Source: Azomonas tarimensis (GTDB lineage: Bacteria > Pseudomonadota > Gammaproteobacteria > Pseudomonadales > Pseudomonadaceae). From it: a stretch of DNA of 64,000 bases. The notes under the pieces are model-generated. The model saw only the letters and a list, made by a program, of their open reading frames with translations, was not told the origin of the DNA and did no database searches. Of this stretch, positions 33,124-43,336 are shown piece after piece; position 1 is the stretch's first letter; every line of letters starts with the position of its first letter. The DNA is taken from contig NZ_JBHRXZ010000022.1 of assembly GCF_042648805.1 (NCBI RefSeq), positions 310,001 to 374,000 on the forward strand, written 5' to 3'. A program made the position numbers and the translations under genes.

Positions 33124-34586
33124 CAATGCTCCGGTACGCCCGAGGGCAGTTCGCGAGGCTCGTTGCTTGGGGGCGGCAACGGCAGTTGCGTCACGCTTGG
33201 TCCGACGCTGACCACGGTAAAGTCCTCGGCTGAAAGGTGGCGGTTCATCGCGGCGCGGATGTCCTCGGCGGATACCGCCTGCACGTCTCGCATGAAGTCC
33301 TCCAGGTAACCCAGGGGCAGCCCGTAAAAGCCGATGCTGCCGAGCTGGCCGACGATATCGGCGTTGCTTGCGGTGGACAGCGGAAAGCTTCCCGCGGTTT
33401 CCCGTTTGGCACGCTCCAGCTCGGCTTCGGTGGGGCCTTCGGCAAGAAACTCGCGGACCAGTGCCTGCACCAGCTCGAGAGTGCCCTCGGCCATGTCGGC
33501 GCGGGTCTGCACGCTGATCATGAACGGCCCGGCCGCCCGCATCGGGGTGAAGCCCGAGTAGATGCCATAGGTGAGGCCGCGCTTTTCCCTTACCTCTTCC
33601 ATCAACCGGGTACCAAAGCCGCCGCCGCCCAGGATCTGATTGCCCAGATACAGCGCCGGGTAATCGGGATGGCCGCGCGGCACGCCGAGCTGGGCGAGCA
33701 TCAGGTGGGTCTGCTGGGAGGGGAACTCGATGTGCTGGCGGCTGCCTTCCGGGCGGCGCGGCTGTGCCAGCGGTCCGGGCGGCGAGTCCTGGGGCAGCGC
33801 AGCCGACACCTGGCTGGCGATGGCTTGCGCTTCTTCGCGATCGAGATCGCCGATCAGGGCAATGACGGCGTTGCCGGCGCTGTAGGCGCGGCGGTGGAAG
33901 GCGCGCAGCTGCTCGACGGCGATGGCGGGGACCGAGGCCGGAGTGCCTTCGCTTGGATGGCCGTAGGGGTGCTCGTCGTAGAGACTCTCGAACAGAGCCA
34001 GGCTGGCCAGGCGTCCCGGGTTCTGCTTTTGCATCTCGAAGCCGGCCATGAGCTGGTTCTTGATCCGCGCGAGCGAGTCGGCAGGAAAGCTGGGCTGGCC
34101 GGCCACCTGGCTGAACAACGCCAGGGCGGGTTCGCGTCTGGCCGGGTCGCTCAGGCTGCGCAGACTGAGCACCCCCATGTCGCGGTAGGCGCCCTTGCCA
34201 AAGCTCGCGCCAAGCTCCTCGAAGCCCTGGGCGATGGCGGTGGCGTCACGGCCGGGCACGCCTTCGTCGAGCATGGCGTTGGTGAGGCTCGCCAGGCCAG
34301 GCACGCCGCCATCCTGGCTGCTGCCGGCGGCAAAGGTCAGGCGCAGATCGAACATCGGCAGCTCGCGAGCCTCGACGAAGAGCACTTGGGCGCCTTCGAC
34401 GGTTTTCCAGCTGTGGATCTCCAGATCGCGACGGGCGAGGGTCTGGTCGCCGAGGCCGGCGAGACTCTCCAGGCGCGCGGCCAGCTCGCTCAGGCCGGGG
34501 TCGGTCGCCACCGGCGAGGGGCTCTGGCAGCCGGCGAGGGCCAGGAGGGCCGCGGCCAGCAGGAACAGGGCGGGGCGCTTATTCAT
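33123..34586 (-). CDS. M16-family protein, non-catalytic subunit, lipoprotein
   Basis: Insulinase-family protein of 487 residues with a lipoprotein signal (hydrophobic 6-20, LAGC). The HxxEH zinc motif is missing: the equivalent position reads LTNAMLDEG. The C-terminal M16 half with the R/Y motif (EEVREKRGLTYGIYSGF) is kept. It overlaps the catalytic partner by eight bases and GGAGG precedes its ATG at 34586. Such pairs form a heterodimeric peptidase in which this subunit supplies substrate-binding residues. Confidence 0.9.
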   Translation of the reverse strand: MNKRPALFLLAAALLALAGCQSPSPVATDPGLSELAARLESLAGLGDQTLARRDLEIHSWKTVEGAQVLFVEARELPMFDLRLTFAAGSSQDGGVPGLASLTNAMLDEGVPGRDATAIAQGFEELGASFGKGAYRDMGVLSLRSLSDPARREPALALFSQVAGQPSFPADSLARIKNQLMAGFEMQKQNPGRLASLALFESLYDEHPYGHPSEGTPASVPAIAVEQLRAFHRRAYSAGNAVIALIGDLDREEAQAIASQVSAALPQDSPPGPLAQPRRPEGSRQHIEFPSQQTHLMLAQLGVPRGHPDYPALYLGNQILGGGGFGTRLMEEVREKRGLTYGIYSGFTPMRAAGPFMISVQTRADMAEGTLELVQALVREFLAEGPTEAELERAKRETAGSFPLSTASNADIVGQLGSIGFYGLPLGYLEDFMRDVQAVSAEDIRAAMNRHLSAEDFTVVSVGPSVTQLPLPPPSNEPRELPSGVPEH

Positions 34587-35922
34587 TCTCGGCCTCCAGC
34601 GGCAGGACATGGGCGACGGTCATCCGGGAACGGGTAAAGAAGGTCTGGGCGGCAGACTGGATGTCCTCCGGAGTAATCGCTTCCAGGGCCTGCAGCTCCT
34701 CGTCCATCAGGCGCCAGGACAATCCCACCGATTCCAGGCGACCGATCGCGGTGGCCTGCTGGGTGATGGAGTCGCGCTCGAATACCAGGCCGGCGATGAC
34801 CTGGGCGCGGACGCGCTCCAGTTCCGCCGCGTCAGGGGGCGTCTGGCGAAGGGCGTCGAGCTCGCGCCACAGGCCTGCCTCGACGTCTTCCAGGCTGTGC
34901 CCGCGCTGGACGTTGGGCGATGCGCTGAGCACGAACAGGCTGTCGCCGCGGGTATGTGCGTCGTACCAGGCCGAGGCTCCGGTGACCAGCTCCTCGCCGC
35001 GCTCCAGTCGTGTCGCCAGGCGCGCGCTGGAGCCGCCGTCGAGCAGGGCGGACAGCAGCCGCAGTGCATGAATCTGGCGTGGGTCCGCGCCGGTCGCCAG
35101 CGCCGGCACGTTGAATGCCATCATCAGGCTCGGCAACTGGGTCCGCACATGCATGCGCAGCCGCCGCTCACCGGGTTCGGCCAGTTCCACCGGCTGTTTG
35201 GCCGGCTGCAGGGCGCGCGCCTCGATGGGGCCGAAGTATCGCGCGGCAAGCCCACGCACCTCGGCAAGGGTCACGTCACCGACGACGACCAGGGTGGCAT
35301 TGTTGGGGGCGTACCAGGCCTGGAACCAGTCGCGAGTGTCCTCGACGGTCATGCGCTCGAGGTCGCTCATCCAGCCGATGGTGGGGTTGCGGTAGCCGCT
35401 GGCAGGGTAGGCGAGCGTGCGAAAGCGCTCGAACGCCAGCGAGCTGGGGCGGTCGTCGGTGCGCAGGCGGCGTTCTTCCTTGACCACTTCCAGCTCACGG
35501 AGGAATTCGTCCTCGCTCAGCCGCAGGCTGGCCAGCCGGTCGGCCTCGAGTTCGAAGGCCACTGCCAGCCGGTCGCGCGCCAGGACCTGGTAATAGGCCG
35601 TGAAGTCATTGCTGGTGAAGGCGTTTTCCTGCGCGCCCAGTTCGCGCAGGATCCGCGAAGCCTCGCCGGGTCCCAGCTTTTCGCTGCCCTTGAACATCAT
35701 ATGTTCGAGCATGTGCGAAAGGCCGGTGCGCCCGGGTGTCTCATAGCTCGAGCCCACCTTGTACCAGAGCTGTGACACCACCACCGGGGCGCGGTGGTCC
35801 TCGCGCACGATCACCTTCAGGCCGTTGTCGAGAGTGAATTCGTGGGTTGGTTGCAGGTCAGACGCGATCGCTGTCCCGCTCAGGCATAGAACGGCGACCA
35901 GCGTGCGTAGCAGTTGGATCAT
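34579..35922 (-). CDS. M16-family zinc metallopeptidase, catalytic subunit
   Basis: Exported insulinase-like peptidase, 447 residues, with a signal peptide (MIQLLRTLVAVLCLSGTAIA). The inverted zinc motif HMLEH is in GLSHMLEHMMFKG and the distal Glu is in the FELEADRLASL region. Start chosen at the ATG at 35922 giving the signal peptide; the longer frame to 35970 is unlikely. Partner of the downstream non-catalytic subunit; the pair precedes rsmD and is divergent from ftsY. Confidence 0.92.
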   Translation of the reverse strand: MIQLLRTLVAVLCLSGTAIASDLQPTHEFTLDNGLKVIVREDHRAPVVVSQLWYKVGSSYETPGRTGLSHMLEHMMFKGSEKLGPGEASRILRELGAQENAFTSNDFTAYYQVLARDRLAVAFELEADRLASLRLSEDEFLRELEVVKEERRLRTDDRPSSLAFERFRTLAYPASGYRNPTIGWMSDLERMTVEDTRDWFQAWYAPNNATLVVVGDVTLAEVRGLAARYFGPIEARALQPAKQPVELAEPGERRLRMHVRTQLPSLMMAFNVPALATGADPRQIHALRLLSALLDGGSSARLATRLERGEELVTGASAWYDAHTRGDSLFVLSASPNVQRGHSLEDVEAGLWRELDALRQTPPDAAELERVRAQVIAGLVFERDSITQQATAIGRLESVGLSWRLMDEELQALEAITPEDIQSAAQTFFTRSRMTVAHVLPLEAENE

Positions 35923-36109
35923 CTTGAGAGCCTGTTCTGTCAGTGGGTTGCCGCAGGCGGCAGGCCTCATGGTACTGGTGAAGGCGCATCTGGCAAGCGT
36001 CTCTCCTGCGCGGGCTGCGTTTAGCGCACCTGCGCAGGAGAGATGTTAGGATAACGGCTATCTGTCGGCGGCCTCTCGCCGGCCTATCGCCCTCTGAGAA
36101 AGCCCCTGC

Positions 36110-37375
<1,266 letters not shown>

Positions 37376-37435
37376 GCAGGTCAGAAGCCTTCTGGCAGGC
37401 GTGCCCCGAAACCTGAGCACAAGGACCCCTTGCGG

Positions 37436-38107
37436 ATGATTCGCTTCGAACAGGTCGGCAAGCGCTATCCAAATGGCCATGTCGGGATTCATGAGTTGTC
37501 GTTCCACGTTCCGCGGGGCGAATTCCTGTTCGTCACCGGCCATTCCGGCGCCGGCAAAAGCACCCTGTTGCGGCTGCTGCTGGCCATGGAGCGGCCCACC
37601 ACCGGTCAGCTGCTGCTGGCGGGACAGGATCTGTCGCGCATCACCAGTTCGCAGATTCCCTTCCTGCGCCGGCAGATCGGAGTGGTCTTCCAGAACCACC
37701 AGTTGCTGTTTGATCGCACGGTGTTCGATAACGCCGCGCTGCCGCTGCAGATCCTCGGCTTGTCCAAGGATGAGATCGCCAAGCGCGTGATGGCCGCGCT
37801 GGATCGCGTCAGCCTGCACGACAAGGCCGACCAGTACCCGGCGGACCTTTCCACGGGGCAGCAGCAGCGGGTCGGTATCGCCCGCGCCGTGGTGCATCGC
37901 CCGGCCCTGCTGCTGGCCGATGAGCCCACGGGCAACCTCGACCCACGGCTGGCTGCAGAGATCATGGGTGTGTTCGAGGACATCAACCGGCTGGGTACTA
38001 CGGTGCTGATCGCCAGCCACGACCTGGCGCTGATCGCACGCATGCGGCACCGGATGCTGACGCTGCAGCGCGGGCGCCTGATCGCAGATGGGGAGGCAGG
38101 GCAATGA
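37436..38107 (+). CDS. ftsE: cell division ATP-binding protein FtsE
   Basis: ABC ATPase of the FtsEX divisome complex that controls septal peptidoglycan hydrolases, 223 residues. Walker A GHSGAGKST, signature LSTGQQQRVGIARA, Walker B ALLLADEPTGNLD and switch His in ASHD. Start is the ATG at 37436 (AAGGA upstream) rather than the TTG two codons before. Its stop overlaps the ftsX ATG by four bases. Confidence 0.97.
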   Translation: MIRFEQVGKRYPNGHVGIHELSFHVPRGEFLFVTGHSGAGKSTLLRLLLAMERPTTGQLLLAGQDLSRITSSQIPFLRRQIGVVFQNHQLLFDRTVFDNAALPLQILGLSKDEIAKRVMAALDRVSLHDKADQYPADLSTGQQQRVGIARAVVHRPALLLADEPTGNLDPRLAAEIMGVFEDINRLGTTVLIASHDLALIARMRHRMLTLQRGRLIADGEAGQ

Positions 38108-39111
38108 GCGCGACGCGTACGCCGCGGGTAGCCGAGCGAATCGGCGCTGGCTCGCAGCCGGAGCCGGACCGGCCCGACGACGAATTGGATTTTCGTGGCC
38201 TGCTGCGTGCCTGGCTGGAGAGCCATCGGGCAAGCCTGGTGGACAGCCTCAAGCGCCTGGGCAAGCACCCCATCGGCAGTCTGTTCACCTGCCTGGTGAT
38301 GGCCGTGGCGCTGAGCCTGCCCATGGGCCTGGCGCTGCTGCTGGACAACGTCGAGCGGCTGGGCGGCTCCTGGCAGCGTGCCGCGCAGATTTCGCTGTTT
38401 CTCAGTATGGACGCCGAGGCTCTGGAGGGGGCGGCATTGCGCGAGCGCATCGCCGAGATGCCCGAGGTGGCCGAGGCGCAGTGGATCAGCCGCGACCAGG
38501 CGCTCGAGGAATTTCAGCAGTTGGCAGGTCTTGGCGAGGTGCTGCGCGAACTGCCGGAAAACCCCTTGCCAGGCGTGGTGCTGGTCACCCCGCATGAGGT
38601 GGACCGAGCACAGCTGGAAGCGCTGCGCGCAGAGCTGGCGGAACTGCCGGACGTCGAGCTGGCGCAGCTCGACTTGCTCTGGGTCGAGCGGCTGACCGCC
38701 ATCCTGCGTCTGGGCGACCGCTTTGTGTTCGGCCTCAGCCTGCTCCTTATCGCCACCTTGCTGTTGGTGATCGGCAACACCATCCGCTTGCACATCGAGA
38801 ATCGCCGTACGGAGATCGAAGTGGTCAAGCTCGTGGGCGGTACCGATGGCTACGTGCGCCGCCCCTTTCTCTACATGGGCGCGCTCTATGGCCTGGGGGC
38901 CGGCTTGCTGGCCTGGCTGCTCCTCGCTTACGGCATGGCCTGGCTGGATGAGGCGGTGATCGATCTGGCAGGGCTGTACGGGAGCGATTTCGGCCTGTTC
39001 GGGGTGCCGGTGGACGACGGCGTATCGCTGGTGGTCGGTGCCATCCTACTGGGTTACATCGGCGCCTGGCTGGCAGTGGCGAGACACCTGCGCGAGCTGG
39101 CCCCGCGGTGA
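38104..39111 (+). CDS. ftsX: cell division protein FtsX
   Basis: Inner-membrane partner of FtsE, 335 residues: cytoplasmic N-terminus, transmembrane segment at about 62-82, a periplasmic domain (about 90-205), then three more hydrophobic segments (about 208-230, 255-280, 305-328). It has the FtsX/MacB permease C-terminal fold with NTIRLHIENRRTEIEVVKLVGGTDGYVRRPFLYMG. Confidence 0.96.
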   Translation: MSATRTPRVAERIGAGSQPEPDRPDDELDFRGLLRAWLESHRASLVDSLKRLGKHPIGSLFTCLVMAVALSLPMGLALLLDNVERLGGSWQRAAQISLFLSMDAEALEGAALRERIAEMPEVAEAQWISRDQALEEFQQLAGLGEVLRELPENPLPGVVLVTPHEVDRAQLEALRAELAELPDVELAQLDLLWVERLTAILRLGDRFVFGLSLLLIATLLLVIGNTIRLHIENRRTEIEVVKLVGGTDGYVRRPFLYMGALYGLGAGLLAWLLLAYGMAWLDEAVIDLAGLYGSDFGLFGVPVDDGVSLVVGAILLGYIGAWLAVARHLRELAPR

Positions 39112-39151
39112 TTGGGCGCTTCTGCTTGGGCCGGGAAGCCGCGGGCTGGGG

Positions 39152-39178
39152 GAACTTATCCACAGCCTTGAAGTCTCA
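39152..39178 (+). promoter_or_regulatory. AlgU (sigma-E type) promoter of rpoH, with an overlapping sigma-70-like promoter
   Basis: GAACTT at 39152-39157, 16-base spacer, TCTCA at 39174-39178, close to the AlgU consensus GAACTT-N16/17-TCTGA. A sigma-70-like pair TTGAAG (39168-39173) and TAAACT (39190-39195) overlaps. AlgU control of rpoH is known in P. aeruginosa. Confidence 0.65.
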
Positions 39179-39223
39179 TGGGCCAATGCTAAACTGCCGC
39201 AGTTCGTCAGTAGGAGGAATTGC

Positions 39224-40078
39224 ATGACAACGTCTTTGCAACCTGTTCAGGCGCTGGTCCCCGGGGGCAATCTCGAGGCCTATGTACAGACGGTCAACAG
39301 CCTGCCCTTGCTGACCGTGGAGCAGGAGCGGGAGCTCGCCGACCGGCTGTATTATCAGCAGGATCTGGATGCAGCCCGCCAACTGGTGCTCGCGCACCTG
39401 CGCTTCGTGGTCCACATCGCACGCAGTTATTCCGGCTATGGGCTGGCCCAGGCCGATCTGATCCAGGAAGGCAATGTCGGTCTCATGAAGGCGGTCAAGC
39501 GCTTCAATCCGGAGATGGGCGTGCGCCTGGTGTCCTTTGCCGTGCACTGGATCCGCGCCGAGATTCACGAGTTCGTCCTGCGCAACTGGCGCATCGTCAA
39601 GGTCGCCACCACCAAGGCGCAGCGCAAGCTGTTCTTCAATCTGCGCAGCCAGAAGAAGCGCCTCGCCTGGCTCAACAATGACGAAGTGAACGCCGTGGCG
39701 GACAGCCTGGGTGTCGAACCCCACGAAGTGCGCGAGATGGAAAGCCGTCTGACCGGCCAGGACATGGCCTTCGATCCGGCCGCGGAAGCCGACGACGACA
39801 GTGCCTACCAGTCGCCCGCACATTACCTGGAGGACCATCGCTACGACCCGGCGCGTCAGCTGGAGGACGCCGACTGGAGCGAGAATTCCACCGGCAACCT
39901 GCAGGAAGCGCTGGACGCGCTGGACGAGCGCAGTCGCGACATTCTCCAGCAGCGCTGGTTGAGTGATGACAAGGCCACCTTGCATGAGCTGGCGGCCAAA
40001 TACAAAGTCTCGGCCGAGCGTATCCGGCAGCTTGAAAAGAACGCCTTGAACAAGCTCAAGGGCTCATTGGCGGCCTGA
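39224..40078 (+). CDS. rpoH: RNA polymerase heat-shock sigma factor (sigma-32)
   Basis: Sigma factor for heat-shock promoters, 284 residues, the usual Pseudomonas length. Region 2 (AHLRFVVHIARSYSGYGLAQADLIQEGNVGLMKAVKRFNPEMGVRLVSFAVHWIRAEIHEF), the RpoH box around KLFFNLRSQKKRL and the region 4 HTH (TLHELAAKYKVSAERIRQLEKNAL) are present. The ATG at 39224 has AGGAGGA upstream. Own promoter in the ftsX-rpoH gap and a terminator after it. Confidence 0.98.
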   Translation: MTTSLQPVQALVPGGNLEAYVQTVNSLPLLTVEQERELADRLYYQQDLDAARQLVLAHLRFVVHIARSYSGYGLAQADLIQEGNVGLMKAVKRFNPEMGVRLVSFAVHWIRAEIHEFVLRNWRIVKVATTKAQRKLFFNLRSQKKRLAWLNNDEVNAVADSLGVEPHEVREMESRLTGQDMAFDPAAEADDDSAYQSPAHYLEDHRYDPARQLEDADWSENSTGNLQEALDALDERSRDILQQRWLSDDKATLHELAAKYKVSAERIRQLEKNALNKLKGSLAA

Positions 40079-40098
40079 GCAGCTGCGGCCGGTAGCTG

Positions 40099-40138
40099 AC
40101 AAAAGGCTCGGTGTGGTGGAGACACCGGGCCTTTTGTC
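40099..40138. terminator. rho-independent terminator after rpoH
   Basis: AAAAGGCTCGGTGT / ACACCGGGCCTTTT form a stem with a seven-base loop; an A run on one side and a T run on the other make it bidirectional, serving rpoH and possibly the convergent engB. Confidence 0.85.
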
Positions 40139-40188
40139 ATTGAGTGCTCGACCGGCCTTCGCGCCAGGCAAGTCTGACCTCAGGCGGT

Positions 40189-40833
40189 TCAGCTCTCTTC
40201 CAGGCTCCCAGTGTCGTCCATGAGTCCGAGCCAGGTGGCCATGACTGCCTGAGCCTCTTCGATACCCTGGCGCTTCGGCGCGGAAAACAGTTGCACGCTG
40301 GCCGTGTCGCCCCATTGCTGGTGCAATTCGCGCTGCACCTTGAGCAGTGCATTCTTGGCGGCGCCGAAGGCCAGCTTGTCGGCCTTGGTCAGCAGGATAT
40401 GCAGGGGCATTTCACTTGCCTGCGCCCAGTCCAGCATCATCCGGTCGAAGTCGGTCAGCGGATGCCTGACATCCATCATCAGAAACACCCCGGCAAGGCT
40501 CTCGCGGCTTCCCAGATAGGCTTCCAGGTGCCGCTGCCAGTGCTGTTTCAACGGAATGGGTACCTTGGCGAAGCCGTAGCCCGGGAGATCCACCAGGCGT
40601 CGCTGATCGTCGAGGCGAAAGAAATTGAGCAACTGAGTGCGGCCCGGGGTCTTGGAGGTTCGCGCCAGGTTGGCATGGGTAAGGGTGTTCATCGCGCTGG
40701 ACTTGCCGGCGTTGGAACGGCCGGCGAAGGCGATTTCCAGGCCTTCGTCCGGCGGACACTGATCGACCTTGGCAGCGCTGATGACAAAGGAGGCCTGTTG
40801 GCACAGGCCCAGTATGGGATTTTTCGGAGGCAT
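40189..40833 (-). CDS. engB: ribosome-biogenesis GTPase EngB/YsxC
   Basis: Essential GTPase for 50S subunit assembly, 214 residues. G1 GRSNAGKSS, G2 around RTSKTPGRTQ, G3 DLPGYG, G4 TKAD and G5 around FSAPKRQG are present. Convergent with rpoH and divergent from cytochrome c4, as next to cc4 and dsbA in other pseudomonads. Confidence 0.97.
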   Translation of the reverse strand: MPPKNPILGLCQQASFVISAAKVDQCPPDEGLEIAFAGRSNAGKSSAMNTLTHANLARTSKTPGRTQLLNFFRLDDQRRLVDLPGYGFAKVPIPLKQHWQRHLEAYLGSRESLAGVFLMMDVRHPLTDFDRMMLDWAQASEMPLHILLTKADKLAFGAAKNALLKVQRELHQQWGDTASVQLFSAPKRQGIEEAQAVMATWLGLMDDTGSLEES

Positions 40834-41041
40834 CGGACATTCCGGTGGGGTGCGCAGGGTGCGTCAACGGTTCATTTCCGTTTTGGCACTATCAGTATAT
40901 AATGCCGCAGTTTTTATGTGCGCTTTGGTCCGCCAGGCGACAGCCAGCGTTGCGGTCGGTCGTCTGGACCTGCCGCCCTCTTGCGCGGCGACCGCTCAGG
41001 ACGCACTTATCCTTTCAAAACCTTAGCCGTTGGATGAGCTG

Positions 41042-41674
41042 ATGAACAAAGTACTCGTGAGTCTGCTGTTGACCCTGGGAATCACCGGTATGGCCCACGC
41101 GGCTGGAGACGCCGAAGCCGGTCAGAACAAGGTCGCGGTATGCTCCGCCTGCCATGGCATGGATGGCAACAGTCCCGCACCGAACTTCCCCAAACTGGCT
41201 GGCCAGGGCGAGCGTTATCTGCTCAAGCAACTGCAGGACATCAAGGCGGGCAGCACGCCGGGTGCCCAGCCTGGCGTAGGTCGTACCGTGCTGGAAATGA
41301 CCGGCATGCTCGACCCGATGAGCGACCAGGACCTGGCCGACATCGCTGCCTTCTATGCCAGTCAGGCGGCAACCACCGGCTTTGCCGACCCTGAGCTGGT
41401 CGCCCATGGCGAGCAGCTGTTCCGTGGCGGCAACCTCGAACTGGGCATGCCGGCCTGCATTGGCTGCCACGCGCCTGACGGTGCCGGCAACACCCTGGCG
41501 GCCTATCCGCGCCTGGCCGGTCAGCATGCGGCCTATACCGCCAAGCAGCTCACCGATTTCCGTGAAGGCGACCGCTACAACGACGGCGAAGCCATGATCA
41601 TGCGCACCATTGCCGCCAAGTTGAGCAACCGCGACATCGAGGCCCTGTCGAGCTACATCCAGGGTCTGCACTGA
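41042..41674 (+). CDS. diheme cytochrome c4
   Basis: Periplasmic diheme electron carrier to terminal oxidases, 210 residues. Signal peptide at 1-20 (AHAAGD cleavage); two heme-c sites CSACH and CIGCH about 100 residues apart with Met ligands expected in the following halves (EMTGMLDPMS and AMIMRTI). Start at the ATG at 41042; the TTG four codons earlier is not needed. Terminator follows. Confidence 0.95.
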   Translation: MNKVLVSLLLTLGITGMAHAAGDAEAGQNKVAVCSACHGMDGNSPAPNFPKLAGQGERYLLKQLQDIKAGSTPGAQPGVGRTVLEMTGMLDPMSDQDLADIAAFYASQAATTGFADPELVAHGEQLFRGGNLELGMPACIGCHAPDGAGNTLAAYPRLAGQHAAYTAKQLTDFREGDRYNDGEAMIMRTIAAKLSNRDIEALSSYIQGLH

Positions 41675-41690
41675 TCCTGACAAGTGGTTG

Positions 41691-41734
41691 AAAAAGGGCG
41701 ACCCGGCCGTGAGCCGGGTCGCCTTTTTTGTTTC
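41691..41734 (+). terminator. rho-independent terminator after cytochrome c4
   Basis: AAAAAGGGCGACCCGGC / GCCGGGTCGCCTTTTTT stem with a short GTGA-type loop and a T run. Confidence 0.93.
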
Positions 41735-41835
41735 TGCCCTCGTTACAATGATGCGCCCCGGCGCCCGTGGGCTGCGGTTACCATCGCTCACACCCTGCCC
41801 AATGCCACGGGTGCCTTTTCACTCAGGAGTCAGAC

Positions 41836-42465
41836 ATGCGCAAACTCATGCTTGGTGTCGTGCTAGCGGCGGCCGGTCTCATCGGTCAACTGGCCCAGGC
41901 CGAGGAATTCCAGGCCGGCAAGGAGTACGTCGAACTGCGTAATCCGGTTCCGACCATCGATGCCGACAAGATCGAGGTGGTGGAGCTGTTCTGGTACGGC
42001 TGCCCGCATTGCTACCAGTTCGAGCCAGTGGTCCATCCCTGGGCCGAACAACTGCCCGAAGACGTGATATTCCGCCGCATCCCCGCGATGTTCGGTGGCG
42101 TCTGGAACCTGCACGGCCAGCTGTTCATCGCCCTGGAGGCGATGAACGTCGGTGAGGAAGTGCACCAGGCTGTATTCGCCGCCATGCACCGTGACGGCAA
42201 GAAACTCGCTACTCCCGAGGCGATGGCCGATTTGCTGGTCGATCACGGGGTCGAGCGCGAGGCTTTCCTCAAGACCTTCAATTCCTTCGGCGTCAGGAGC
42301 GCAACGGAAAAAGCCAAGCGTCAAGGCATGGCCTACCAGATCACCGGGGTGCCGGTGATGGTGGTGAATGGCAAGTACCGTTTCGACCTGGGATCGGCCG
42401 GCGGCCCCCAGCGGACCCTGGAAGTGGCCGACTATCTGATCGATAAAGAACGCGCGGCGCGGTGA
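41836..42465 (+). CDS. dsbA: thiol:disulfide interchange protein DsbA
   Basis: Periplasmic disulfide oxidase, 209 residues. Signal peptide at 1-22 (QAEE), active site Cys56-Pro-His-Cys59 in FWYGCPHCYQF, cis-Pro in ITGVPVMVVNGKY. AGGAG lies upstream of the ATG at 41836. Followed after seven bases by the EEP gene. Confidence 0.96.
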   Translation: MRKLMLGVVLAAAGLIGQLAQAEEFQAGKEYVELRNPVPTIDADKIEVVELFWYGCPHCYQFEPVVHPWAEQLPEDVIFRRIPAMFGGVWNLHGQLFIALEAMNVGEEVHQAVFAAMHRDGKKLATPEAMADLLVDHGVEREAFLKTFNSFGVRSATEKAKRQGMAYQITGVPVMVVNGKYRFDLGSAGGPQRTLEVADYLIDKERAAR

Positions 42466-42472
42466 TCCGCCC

Positions 42473-43336
42473 ATGCTGCGCCGGTGGAGTACGCCTCGTC
42501 AGGTTCGCCAGGGCAGGGTCAACTGCCTGCCCCTGGACGCGAGCGGCCTGCCAGCCAATGGACATCTGCGCCTGCTGAGCTTCAACATCCAGGTCGGCAT
42601 CAGCACCCAGGGTTACCACCACTACCTGACCCGCAGCTGGCAGCACCTGCTGCCCCATGCGGGACGGGCGACGAACCTTCAGCGCATCGGCGAAGTGCTC
42701 ACGGGCTACGACCTGGTGGCGCTGCAGGAAGTCGACGGCGGTAGCCTGCGCTCCGGCTATCTCAATCAGGTGGAGCATCTCGCCCAGCTCGGTGCCTTCC
42801 CCTACTGGTACCAGCAGCTCAACCGCAACCTCGGCCAGTTCGCCCAGCACAGCAACGGCGTGCTCAGCCGTCTCGAGCCCTGCGGGCTCGAAGACCATCC
42901 GCTGCCGGGGCCGGCGGGACGAGGTGCGATCGTCATGCGCTTTGGCCGGAGCACGGACGCGCTGATGGTGGTGATGATGCATCTGGCCCTCGGACCTCGT
43001 ACCCGCACCCGGCAACTGGCCTACATCCGCGAGCTGCTCGGCGACTGCCCGCATGTGGTGTTGATGGGCGACATGAACACCCATGCCACCGATCTGATCG
43101 AACATTCACCGTTGCGCGACCTCGGCCTGCTCGCGCCTCAGGTCGAAGCCACCTTTCCCAGCTGGCAGCCTCAGCGCTGCCTGGACCACATATTGCTCAG
43201 CCCGAGCCTCGCGCTCGAGCGAGTCGAGGTGCTGGCGCAGCCGATCTCTGACCACCTCCCGGTGGCCGTTGAGATCCGCTTGCCCGATGTAACTGCAAGA
43301 CATGCCCAACCCCTCACCACGGTGTCTCACGGATGA
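42473..43336 (+). CDS. endonuclease/exonuclease/phosphatase family protein
   Basis: EEP-fold metal-dependent phosphodiesterase, 287 residues, no signal peptide. LLSFNIQVG, LQEVDGG (metal Glu), MGDMNTH (catalytic Asp/Asn) and LDHILLSPS...ISDHLPVAVEI (C-terminal Asp-His) are present. The substrate is unknown (DNA, phospholipid and nucleotide enzymes share the fold). Between dsbA and the diguanylate cyclase, overlapping the latter by four bases. Confidence 0.9.
   Translation: MLRRWSTPRQVRQGRVNCLPLDASGLPANGHLRLLSFNIQVGISTQGYHHYLTRSWQHLLPHAGRATNLQRIGEVLTGYDLVALQEVDGGSLRSGYLNQVEHLAQLGAFPYWYQQLNRNLGQFAQHSNGVLSRLEPCGLEDHPLPGPAGRGAIVMRFGRSTDALMVVMMHLALGPRTRTRQLAYIRELLGDCPHVVLMGDMNTHATDLIEHSPLRDLGLLAPQVEATFPSWQPQRCLDHILLSPSLALERVEVLAQPISDHLPVAVEIRLPDVTARHAQPLTTVSHG

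Noticed and set aside
32650..33309. Plus-strand frame opposite rsmD
   Set aside because: Shadow frame; rsmD has its SAM and DPPF motifs on the minus strand.
40875..40903. TATAAT at 40898-40903 as part of a promoter for cytochrome c4
   Set aside because: A perfect -10 hexamer, but no acceptable -35 hexamer at 16-18 bases; left out as a feature.
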